This document shows, piece by piece, positions 41,566 to 51,190 of a stretch of DNA of 64,000 bases. The stretch is taken from contig JALJCQ010000011.1 of the NCBI GenBank assembly GCA_023091665.1, positions 1,488,001-1,552,000 on the forward strand. The letters are read 5' to 3'. Both the position numbers and the translations under genes were made by a program. The notes beneath the pieces are model-generated. The model did no database searches. It was not told the origin of the DNA and saw nothing but the letters and a program-made list of their open reading frames with translations. The stretch comes from Pythium myriotylum (Eukaryota; Oomycota; Peronosporomycetes; Pythiales; Pythiaceae). How positions within the stretch are numbered: position 1 is the first letter of the stretch; each line of letters opens with the position of its first letter.

Positions 41566-43203
41566 TCACTGGCGCCATCGTGTGTGAAGCCACTCAAATC
41601 GGAACGTGTAGTCAAAGCCTGGCCACACACTCTATGTCAGCCGCCGCAACACTGAACTGGAGTAGCTCACTTACCGAAGTGTTGGAGCGAGAGCTGCACA
41701 GCCACGAGCACCCACCTCGTCATCGTCAGTTGCACGAAATGCGCCTGTGTTTGAAGAACGAAGCCCCACGAGGTGGACAGGAGACACACGAGTCTTCCAC
41801 CAGAGCGAGGCGCACAGCAGCACGAGGCTCCCGAGCTCCAACAGCGCGTAGCCAAGCACACGAGTGATTGTGTCAATCTGAGTTATCGAGTCCATTGACG
41901 CCAGCTGTGAGTAGAAAACGCGATTGGGTAGACAATAGATCACTGCCAAGTACACGCAGTATATCATGGGGGTAACCACCTCGACAAACTCGACCAGCAA
42001 AATGAACTCGCTCGTGTAGAGGACGCGAAGTACGCTGATTTCATACTCGACCTTTTCCTCTCTGCTAAGCACGTTGAAGAGACCTCTGGGCGCCACATAT
42101 GACTGCATAACTCGCGCCTCGGTGTCTATCGTCTCCGAAGAGACTTGGATTTCGGAGGTTTCGAGTGGGCGGACAGTGTTTCGTCCGAAGTGTGTCGATA
42201 CCAAGCTTGGGTGCGAGTAAAAGAGAGCGTTGGTGAGCATTGAAAAGTCTTGGAGAAGTTCGACTCGGCGGGTAGGATCACCATTCCTTGATGAGATCTT
42301 AGAGTTGAGGCGCTCAATCGGGCGGAGGAGGTTACAGACGTCGCGAAGGCTGAGTCCGATCTGCACCAAGTCCAATGCCATGAGCGCGGCGATAGTGGAG
42401 GCTGAATACGACGTCTGCACGCTAAAGACTGCGAGCAGCGCATGGAAGAGGTCGACGTTGAAGACTATCGCTTCAGGCTTGGCGTCAGTCAAGTGACGTG
42501 GACAAGCGCGGCTGTAGATATTGCGAAGGGCGATCTTTAGGATGGGCCTCGATAACGCCACGACCGTCTGTGTGCGGCCGTTGGTCTTGCTGACGAGAAC
42601 ATTAAACGCAGGGTACACGAGCACGAGCGCACCTTCAACGCCAATAAGTCTCACGAATTGAACCAGTTCTCGTCGTGCTGTGGCGTTGGTTCGGATCTGT
42701 TGCCCCCAGCGAAGTGCCAGGGTGAAGGCGAAGACCAGCGCCCACGCCGGCGCGCACGAGAGCAGACAGAACGGAACGGGAAAGCCGACGTAAACTCCGA
42801 TGGCGATCGCCATCAGGACAGTGCCGAAGGAGGCAGCGCTGCTTACCAGCACGGCAAACCGAAGTGAACACGCGAGGCTCGGGACAAGTGCTCGCAACGA
42901 CTCCAAGACGGTGAGCGAAGTGCTCAGGTTCACAAGGAAAAGCCGAACCCAGAAGACTGTGTTGCTTGAGACGTTTCGGCTTGGGGGACTGAGCGGCACA
43001 GTGTCAGCCACGATAACCGCAACGAGAGCGGGCAGCGCAGTCGCGATCATGACTAGGATGCAGTGCCAGCCGGAGTGGGTCGCGGTGTATGTACGCAGGA
43101 GTCGGAGGCGGGCAGGACAGTATCGCCCGTGAATTTCAACTTGGAGGCGTTCGTAGGAACCTTCTATTGCGCTCGCTGCAGCGCATAGAGTGGTGGCGCC
43201 CAT
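41566..43203 (-). CDS. Multi-pass membrane protein, paralogue 2, with a 1-nt frameshift near the 3' end
   Basis: The ATG is at 43203 (MGATTLCAAASAIEG). Homology to paralogues 1 and 3 runs in one frame to the residues SPVHLVG and then continues in the next frame (FVLQTQAHFVQL...SLQHFG). The switch is at a run of four C on the plus strand (41764-41767) where paralogue alignment needs one base fewer. Read as it stands, the frame ends at 41671 after 510 residues with an unrelated tail. A 56-nt intron (41674-41619, GTAAGT...GGCCAG) and a last exon (41618-41566: GFDYTFRFEWLHTRW...) are preserved, and the phase is right only if the extra base is ignored. This paralogue lacks the first intron of paralogue 1. 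It has the same helices and motifs (PEAIVFNVDLFHALLAVF, LLVEFVEV). Confidence 0.75.
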
Positions 43204-44049
43204 TTGTGCCGCGCTCTTTATTGCGGTGGATATGTTATTCCTTTGTATTGCTGGTCTTGTTCGTCTGCGCAGGTCTTAGTGGGTATGAATAGACGCACGA
43301 TTATAGAAGTTGGAGACCTTGATCATGAAGACTCGAAGGGAGACACGGGCACGAGTCGCAGCCAAGCGGCCCCCCCGGCAGTTGCTTGCTAATTGCTCGA
43401 ATGACAAGTCAGACTCGCAAGCACACTCAGGATCACGCACTCAGGTCTACCACCGATATCAGGTCAGATTAGGAAGGTGGAACATGGCGAGGAAGGTATG
43501 CTGCTGTTGCGGCATCTCCAGCATGGATCCTCCGGATGAAATGAATTTCTCAACAAGGATTGCGGTTCTGAGCAAGTTCCACTGAGTTCTGCACGGATCG
43601 CGTTCCTGACGTTCAATGCCCTACCTCGCAAGTGGCAGGTGACAACGACAACGGCCAATGAACGAGGTGGCCAACCGCCAATGGGAGCAACTACGCTACT
43701 TCCATTAATAGAAAGGAGGCAGAGGGGAGCGCCAGCCACGTCAATGCGTCCAGCGAGGGGAATCGAGACTCGTGGTAAAGGCTCTTGCCGCAAATTCTCA
43801 TAGCGAATATCTCAAGCATGTCGGCACGTGGCCGGTCTGGCAGAGCTCGAAGATGGAGCTCTGTTTCCCGCAGCATAACCTGCAACGTCGCTCATACTGA
43901 TGCAGTCTTGTCCAGGTGGGTTTCACCGCCGATTATAATTGGTTGTTGCGGTTGCGATAGTGTGTGTGCGTGTTCTAAAATGACTCCCAATGGCCGCGAT
44001 GCAACCTGGTCATCAAACCTTCTCATAAGCGCCATTTGCATCATCCTCT
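43204..44049. other. Divergent intergenic region between paralogues 2 and 3, 846 bp
   Basis: It lies between two head-to-head paralogue start codons (43203 minus and 44050 plus), so it should carry both promoters. Several short open frames exist on both strands, but none has a domain or splice support. No repeats linking the two promoters were noticed by eye. Confidence 0.4.
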
Positions 44050-45825
44050 ATGCGATCTCGTGTTTGGGCCGCTTGGAGATGCATCGTTCATGCGTACGAA
44101 GCAGTTCAAGTCGGACTCCACGGCAAATACTCGGTCGAGCGCATGCTTCAACTGGACGAGTACGCGTCATCGTGTAGTCTCGCCTGGTGCGTCCTCGTGA
44201 TGATAGCGACGCCACTGCCTTGCCTCGTAACCACAATCCTCACAGACGCCGTGCCACTGAGACCTTCGAGCGAAGGCTTCGCCCATAGCCATCTCTTCTG
44301 GTGGCGCGTAGCGTTGGTCTCTGGGTGTGTTACGTACGCCATCTTCGAGCAGCTGCGATGCTTCGTGCCGAGACTTCCGGACTTCACACGCCTCTCGACA
44401 GTCGTAATGACCGCCGTCATTGCCGTGGGCTGCTCCGCTTACGGCATCTTCCTGGCCTCTGTCGTCGGCTACCCGCTGCCATTCACACTCTTCTTCGGCT
44501 CGCCGTCGTGGCAGGTATTGTTTTGGGCCTGCGTCGCTGTCAAATGGGGCCGTTTGCTCTTCCGAGACCGCACACTGCGCCAGGAAGTGGTCGCATTCTA
44601 CAAAGTCGTGGTCGTGCAGCTCTCGCTAACAGTCGTGTACCCCGCGTACAACCACATTTTCACAACGCTCGATGGCCAAGCACAAACTGCGTTCGCACTT
44701 GTGCTTCCCATGCTCAAGATGCTCGCGAAGAACGGCTTCTACCGAGTCTTCCAGCACGCCAAAGACTTCCGTCCTGAGGTCGTGATCTTCAACGTCGAAA
44801 TCTTCCACGCGCTCTTCGTCTCCACGTGCATGCAGAGCTCTCGCTCGCTGTTGACGACCGGTGTCATCATGGCAGCCGACGCCATCCAGGCCTGGGCCCA
44901 CATCGTCGATATCGATGCCATGCTCTCGAAGCTTAAATCGCTCGATGACAAGATCATACCGGATAATCCGCACGCGGTCGCCAACCGCGTCACGCTACTG
45001 AAGAAGGCTCTGCTCTACGTCAGTATGGATCCAGCACTGCAGACTGACCCAGAGATCCGCCTCCGCTCAAGAACAAGCAGAGTTTACCCAGTTGCACTCA
45101 TCAACACATCGAACAGATCCGCTAACGGTCGGTCGCCCACGACACTACACGGACAGGCTTTCGCGACGATACATCCGGCAATCAAGACGGCCACCCAACC
45201 GGTAGTCGCAACTCCCGGACCGACACAAGTGGAAATCGCCACGGTTGTTGCTGAGCTCCATCATTACACGCGGTCGATCTCCAGTAAGGACATCAAGATC
45301 ATGCACGAGGCGCTCACGCAAGAGCAGCGCCGCGAGTTTGTCGGACGCGTTCTCCACGTGCTTCACTTTATCGAGTTCCTCGTACTCATTGAGTTTGTCG
45401 AGGTCGTTGTCCCGCTCGTGTACTGCGTGTACCTAATGGCTATCTACCACTTACCCAACCGAGCCCACTATCCGCAGCTCGCAGACATGGATGACGCGCA
45501 TCTCTGGTCGACGGTCGCGAACATTGCGGGCTACACAGTGCTCGAGCTCGTCTCGTTCGTGTGCCTCTGTCTCGTGCTGCGACGCAAGCTGCGCATGTCG
45601 CCGACTCGCCAACTGGTTTTCGTGCTGCACAATCAGTGGGAGCTGGTGCAGTCCAAAATGATTCTCTGGGTAACTCGTTGTTGTTGAGACTTCGCTTGAG
45701 CAGTTCGGTAAAAAGTTTGAAGTCGCTTATTGTGGGGGTGTTGTGTGTGACTCGGGTTTGTCTTGTGCACAGGCTATGATTACACTTTCAAGTTCGCGTG
45801 GCTCAAGGCCAATCGATCTCCGTGA
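44050..45825 (+). CDS. Multi-pass membrane protein, paralogue 3, with a 1-nt frameshift near the 3' end
   Basis: The ATG at 44050 (MRSRVWAAWRCIVHAYEAVQV) leads into the family motif LHGKYSVERM and a continuous frame to a TGA at 45685-45687 (545 residues). Compared with paralogue 1, sequence after ILWV is shifted by one extra base within GTAACTCGTTGTTGTTGAG (45670-45688). Skipping one base restores the family pattern ETSLEQFG. The conserved terminal exon is then present downstream, with a donor at 45708 (GTAAAA), a 65-nt intron and a last exon 45773-45825 encoding YDYTFKFAWLKANRSP. An intron using the nearer GTAACT donor (45670) would put that exon out of frame. The stop lies 5 bp from the convergent LRR gene. 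Confidence 0.75.
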
Positions 45826-45830
45826 CTTTG

Positions 45831-48058
45831 CTAACTCTCGTTTCGCGAAAGAAACACAGCTGCGCTGCTGCCGTTGAATTTCTGAATGCGTGGGTTTCGC
45901 TGCAACATTTGCACGAGTGCTGGGATCAGTGCCGCAGGCATCACGTTGTCGCGCAAGTCCAGTGTCGTGAGCGCCTTGTGCTTTTCAAGTGCCTGAGCTA
46001 TTGCGATGAGCCCAATGTCGGTCAGTCGTGGCTTGGAGAATGACGATCCAGGGATGCTCGAGTGGAGTGAGAGTGATGTAAGTGTTGAATTATCGCGCAG
46101 TGCATCTGCCAGTACGAGAGCACCGATATCTCCGATGTCGTTAAAGCTAATGTCCAGTTTGGTCAGCGACGCGTATCCACGCAGGAGCTTGGCAACCTCA
46201 ACGGCGCCTTCGTCACCCAGCATGTTGTTGGTTAGATCCAGCGACGTACATTTCGCTGTAGGGGTTGTCAGCAAACTCTTAGCTACCGCAGCTGCACCGT
46301 ATTGTCGGAGGCGCTGGCCACTGGGGAACGACGCAATACTTAATAAGCGACTCGCCACTATAATAGCATGTCTGGGGTTCACGTACACAAAATCGAGCTT
46401 CTCGAGGTGCGCAAATTCCTTTGCAAACCGCTTGCGTAGGTCATGGGCCTGCGAAATAGCCGCCACCATAACCTTGCACTCGGAAGTCAGAGAGTTACCC
46501 TCGCTTAGAAGCAATTTGCGTTGGAGATTCGACGTGAACGCCTTGAGATACAGTTGCTTGGCGCCATCGTCGGTGATCTGATTGTCGTTGAGGTTGAGCT
46601 CGGCCAGAGTCGCGTTCCACTCGAGTCCGTCGGCAAGTCCAGTCACGCCCTCATCTAGAACAACGCGATTAGCGACCGCAACGATAACCCCATGAAATGA
46701 GCCATGAAGCAAACCATTGATTTGGTTTCTCGAGAGGTTGAGTAGGCGAAGCTGAGGAGGAAAGAGCGACAAGAATGAGCCGATCTCCCACGCACCGGCG
46801 GTGTCAATGGTGTTGCCACTCAGATCGAGTTCTTGAAGTGTCGCCCACCTCAGATCACAACGTCGAATCGCCTTGAGAACGACGCTCGCGAAATGGTCGT
46901 TGAGAACTGAAGCCATCTGCAGAGTCGCATTGACGCGTTTTCCAGTTAGGGTGAGCACTTCACCGCGAGAGGCCTCATCACTGGACTCAACCTCACAAGA
47001 GATCGTGACGTGGGTCTCGAGGATCTTTTCTTGGAGTTTGAGCTGGATCATGTCGATAAGTTGTTCGCTGCTGTTCCCGCGGTTCCTACGAAGATGAAGG
47101 AACCGGAGAGCGAACCGACGTGAAAAGCCATTGATAACATGGAATGTCGTCTCCATTCCTGCATTGGTGATCTGTGTTTTACACGGAGTTAGCAGGCTAA
47201 ACTCGATTACTCGTAGTTGTTCCCGCTGACCTGGTTTTCTTCCAAGTCCAGTGTTTCCAACGTCGATTCCTCAATGACAAAGGCTAAAGCGCCAAGACCT
47301 ACATCACCGATGGCATTTCCGGCGAGTGATAGCACCTTCAGGACCGGAAGCCTCTTTGTCGATAGAGCGCTGGCAACAGCAGCGGCTGAGGCATCGGTGA
47401 GATCGTTGGAGCGCAGATACAATCTACGAAGCGAACGAACGAGAGACACAGTTGCAAGCAACACTTCCGCTTGCTCATCGGAGATGTGTAGGCATGAGAG
47501 CTCAAGTGTTTCGATCCTAGGGTTATGTGTGTTGAGAGCCGAGAAGAGAGCGGTGACATCAGGAACTGCTGGTACAGAGGAGATCCCATACCCAAGTGAG
47601 TTAAGTGACAAGTCAAGTTGTGCGAGTTTCAGGCAGCGAGTCAAGAGCACTTCAATTCCACCCAACGACGCCTCGGTAAATCTGCGTTTGCATCACGAAC
47701 TGAGCCATTCAGCGAGCGACATTTTCACATCTCCATACCGATTGTTTGCCAGGGAGAGCGTAGTCAGCACTGGCAGTCGAGGAGCTTTCCGCCACTCCGA
47801 CTGCGTCCAAAACGCGTCTGGGAGATCGTTGAACGAGAGGTCGAGCACCTGCAGCGACGCTGCGACCGCCTGGATGCTCAGCACGCGCACGATCAGGTCT
47901 CCGCTGAGCGTGTCCGGTCCACTCTCCGAGACGTCGATCGCGGTGATCTCGTCCGCACAGCCGAATCGAAGCGCGTCTCGCAGCTGCGCGACGGACGTCA
48001 GCGTCGTCTTCCTCTGCGCCGCAGTGCGCGCGCTGGGTGGGTGGGCTTGACGCTCCAT
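45831..48058 (-). CDS. Leucine-rich repeat protein (ribonuclease-inhibitor type), 5 exons
   Basis: Proposed exons are 48058-47729, 47671-47231, 47171-46715, 46654-46387 and 46320-45831, giving about 661 residues. The introns are 57, 59, 60 and 66 nt. The 60- and 66-nt introns contain no stop and keep frame. They were recognised because removing them restores perfect LRR periodicity (LLNLSRNQIN|DEGVTGLADGL and LEKLDFV|GQRLRQYGAAAVAKSL). Repeats follow the LxxLDLSxNxIxDxGAxxLAxAL pattern of RI-like LRRs, at least ten copies. There is no NB-ARC, kinase, signal peptide or transmembrane segment, so a cytosolic scaffold is inferred. The first acceptor (ACCGAG) is weak and the N-terminal joint is less certain. 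Confidence 0.75.
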
Positions 48059-48363
48059 TCGAGAGAAGATCGCTCTTCATCCTGACCTCTTGAAGAGCCA
48101 CCGAGGTCGTCACACGTCACAGGTTGACCATCACTCCTCCCATCCTTCGCACTGATTGGTGGAGTTCAAATGCCCAAAGCTTCGATATTATTTTTTCTCT
48201 GTGCTTCCCGCCAAAACTCGAAATTCGTGTGGACCACCTCAATTTCATGTCGTCCACATCGATATTCTCCCTTCTTCGCATCTCTGAACACGGGACACAT
48301 TTCCTCATTTGAGTGGTGGCGAGATCCCGAACGTACCTCCCGAGCAGCTCCCGGACGAGGAAT
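48059..48363. other. Divergent promoter, LRR gene / BED-finger gene, 305 bp
   Basis: No gene is present. It contains a GATTGG box at about 48153-48158 and, 55 bp before the plus-strand ATG, CCTCATTTGAG, which resembles the Inr core TCATTY. Confidence 0.4.
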
Positions 48364-51150
48364 ATGGACTCGAAAGAGCGCAAGCGGCTCCACCGCTGGG
48401 AGCAGAAGAACCGATGGATGGCCCACTACGAGCTCAAGTACGGCGTGCTGCCCATCGAGTACGGGCCGCCGGCCTCGGGCGTCGACGCCGCGCCCACGGT
48501 TCTCAAGGCCAAGTGCCGCTTCTGCGAGTGCTTCGGCCGCGAGGCGCTGCCGCCCGATTTCCTGCAGAGCAAGGTCGCCGCCGCCGCCGCAGCCGCCGCC
48601 GCCGCCGGCATCGAGTTCCCGGGCTCGCCCATGGCCTCGTCCGGCGATGGCGCCGCGGCGCTCGACGAGAACAGCTCCAACGCCGACGAGTCGGCGGCCG
48701 CGGGCGTCGGCGGGCCGCTCAAGAAGCGCAAGAAGCGCCAGACGCTCAAGGTCTTTGGGCCCAACTTCCGCACCGACAACCTCGAGTCCCACTTGACGCG
48801 CGAACACCCGCACAAGTGGAAAGAGTACGAGCGGCTGCGAGACGCCGACAAAAAAGTCTTCTTCCCGGAAGGCGCGAGCGACATCCACGCCACGGCCAAG
48901 GAACTCATTCTCGCGCAGCAAGCGGCGGCCGCGGCCAACGCAGCGGCAGCGATGTCGGTGGCGACCCGCAATGCCATGGTCATTGGTGTCAATGGCGGCG
49001 CCAATGGCTCCGTGATGCAAACCAATGGCGTCAAAGTGATCCCGAGTTACTCGGCTGGATCGTCGATCAAGCATATGGTGACCACGGATATTATGTCCAT
49101 GGTCGAGCAACTGTTGGCGAGCTCTGTGCTTCGTCAGCAAGTGAGCTCCCTGCAAGATGGAGGAGCTAGTGGCCCGCTCTGGCAGTTGTTTGTCCGAGAA
49201 GACGAAAGGCTCGCTGAAGCAGCAGCGACCATGGGCGGCGACAACGGAAACGACATGGGTATGTCACCTTCCGGTGGACTTACTGCGACCGGTGAGATCA
49301 AGCTCATGAGCAGCGAGTTCTGCACTGTCTCACTGAGGAACGAAGCACTTTTCTTCTATATCGTCGACGTGCTGAGCGCTCGGCAGTCGCTCGACACGGC
49401 GCTAGCGATGGTGCACGCATCCCAGCGTCTCGTACCCGACGCAGCAGCTCTACTCAGTAACGTGACGCTTGCCGACATCTCAGGAGTAGTCCACCAGGTC
49501 ATGGGACTGAACTTGGCTTGCATCTCGCAGTTGATGACTTATGCGTGGGGCTACTCATTGTTCTTGCGCTTTGTGACGCATCATGGCACCGGATTTCTTG
49601 ATCTCCGACTCCAAGTGGCTGTAAATGATGACCTGGAGGATCTTCACTTGATCTCCATTCCGCTCGACGCAGCCAAGCACAACGTTGAAACTCTCGGCGC
49701 GTTGATCGCCAAGACTTTGACGAATCTCGATGCGCGGGCCATGGAAAAACTGGTTGGCGTCACCATTGACGGGGATCATTACCACATGCACAAGTACAAA
49801 GGCATCGGTGCGTTACTGAAGAAGGAAACTGAAGAATTGACGAGCCAAGCGGCATTCTATGTCCTGTACAGTGGGACGTACCATATCAGCTTTATTGTGA
49901 ACGAACTGCTCGACCACTGCGAGGCGGACCATGAGTTTCTGACGTCTCTCACGGCGCTGGAGGGGCTGTGTCGTGGCAATATGACCCTCCGAGGTCTCAT
50001 GGGACCTGAGCCGACACGTTTTGTCAGCGCCCACTGGGTGTCGATCTTCAACGCCTGTGAATGGCTTGCTATGGATCGCGAGACGATCTTGAACTGGGCT
50101 GCAGAAAATCAGCAACTTGCAAAATTGCCATCGACCCAGTGGTGGGTCACGCTCTTCGTTCTCCGAGACGTGCTCAAGGATGTATATGCCGCTTTTAAGA
50201 AGTGCAAAGAGAGTAGCAGGTGTTTTGCCGATGTGCAGAAGAACCTTAGCGACCTTGTGTTCCAGATTCGACTGAAGTTCAACATTAAGCCTGCAATGCC
50301 GAACGACGCGACGGGAATCCCAGGCGTTGTATCTGCAGCTGCGGCTGGTGATCTCGCTGCCAGCCTCACGACGGGCTCTGTTTCAAGCGGTGGTGGCGAC
50401 GGCTCTGGTGCCCACGAAGCATCCTCTCAACTGGATCCCTGCGAATTTTCGTACCAAGACTTCGTCAGTTTTGTGATTCCGCTGGACCTCTTCATGTACG
50501 AGGCTTTTCAACACAAGTCAATTGACGGTATCACAGATGAACATCGCGTTGCGCTCTACCAACGGTTCCATCTTGTGCTCATGCTTCTCGTTAACAAGGT
50601 TTTGGCCGTGATCAACTCGTCGCCCGAGACACAGCTACCCTCGGCAGATCCAAACACAACTTCCAACCCACCGCATCAATATTCCATGCAGATTCCACCA
50701 TCGACGCCTTACGAGTTCATTTCCATTAACAACGTCGCTGCGATGGATGTGCTCAACAAGCAACGCTTTAGGATCCGATCGAAGTGGGCAGGTAAAGTGT
50801 TGGCGATGATCACGGAAGATCGCAACCGGATGATGGCTGAGTGTGCCCACCCTGGTGCTCTCTACGAAGCTGCGACCCACGGCGCCAAGCTTCACCAATC
50901 TGGCGCGTCAAACTTCCGCGAGGTGTGGAAACCCTTTGCCGTCGAATTCGCTTCGCTTGCAAGCTTCGCGATCGTGTTTGGCGGCTTGCTCTCGGTCACG
51001 CGTACAGGAGATGATGAGCTGGCGCATTTCTATTATACGACTAACAAGTTCGCGTCTGCGTCCAATCTCGCACTCGAGGCCCACCTGCACGCCTCGCAGT
51101 TCCACAAGCTCAATACTCTAAGACGGCATGGTGATTCGACAGTTGTGTAG
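48364..51150 (+). CDS. BED-type zinc-finger protein, candidate domesticated hAT-like transposase
   Basis: A single exon of 928 residues; the ATG at 48364 is the first in frame. The N-terminus is basic and aromatic (HRWEQKNRWMAHYELKYGV). A Cys pair (CRFCECFG, about residue 43) and His pair (HLTREHPHKW, about 148) make a BED-like finger split by an Ala/Gly/Ser-rich insert of about 80 residues. The middle resembles the hAT transposase core (EALFFYIVDVLSARQSL, then LISIPLDAAKHNVETLGALI and LVGVTIDGDHYHMHKYKG). The tail lacks an obvious hAT dimerisation signature. I see no terminal inverted repeats or target-site duplications nearby. The full-length frame without lesions suggests a host function. 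The family call is tentative. Confidence 0.65.
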   Translation: MDSKERKRLHRWEQKNRWMAHYELKYGVLPIEYGPPASGVDAAPTVLKAKCRFCECFGREALPPDFLQSKVAAAAAAAAAAGIEFPGSPMASSGDGAAALDENSSNADESAAAGVGGPLKKRKKRQTLKVFGPNFRTDNLESHLTREHPHKWKEYERLRDADKKVFFPEGASDIHATAKELILAQQAAAAANAAAAMSVATRNAMVIGVNGGANGSVMQTNGVKVIPSYSAGSSIKHMVTTDIMSMVEQLLASSVLRQQVSSLQDGGASGPLWQLFVREDERLAEAAATMGGDNGNDMGMSPSGGLTATGEIKLMSSEFCTVSLRNEALFFYIVDVLSARQSLDTALAMVHASQRLVPDAAALLSNVTLADISGVVHQVMGLNLACISQLMTYAWGYSLFLRFVTHHGTGFLDLRLQVAVNDDLEDLHLISIPLDAAKHNVETLGALIAKTLTNLDARAMEKLVGVTIDGDHYHMHKYKGIGALLKKETEELTSQAAFYVLYSGTYHISFIVNELLDHCEADHEFLTSLTALEGLCRGNMTLRGLMGPEPTRFVSAHWVSIFNACEWLAMDRETILNWAAENQQLAKLPSTQWWVTLFVLRDVLKDVYAAFKKCKESSRCFADVQKNLSDLVFQIRLKFNIKPAMPNDATGIPGVVSAAAAGDLAASLTTGSVSSGGGDGSGAHEASSQLDPCEFSYQDFVSFVIPLDLFMYEAFQHKSIDGITDEHRVALYQRFHLVLMLLVNKVLAVINSSPETQLPSADPNTTSNPPHQYSMQIPPSTPYEFISINNVAAMDVLNKQRFRIRSKWAGKVLAMITEDRNRMMAECAHPGALYEAATHGAKLHQSGASNFREVWKPFAVEFASLASFAIVFGGLLSVTRTGDDELAHFYYTTNKFASASNLALEAHLHASQFHKLNTLRRHGDSTVV

Positions 51151-51190
51151 AAAACAAGGACGTTCAGGTGTAAACGAGTTTGCGGAAATT

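Noticed and set aside
45670..45772. Alternative paralogue 3 intron from the GTAACT donor
   Set aside because: Joins the conserved last exon out of frame, so it does not remove the need for a frameshift.
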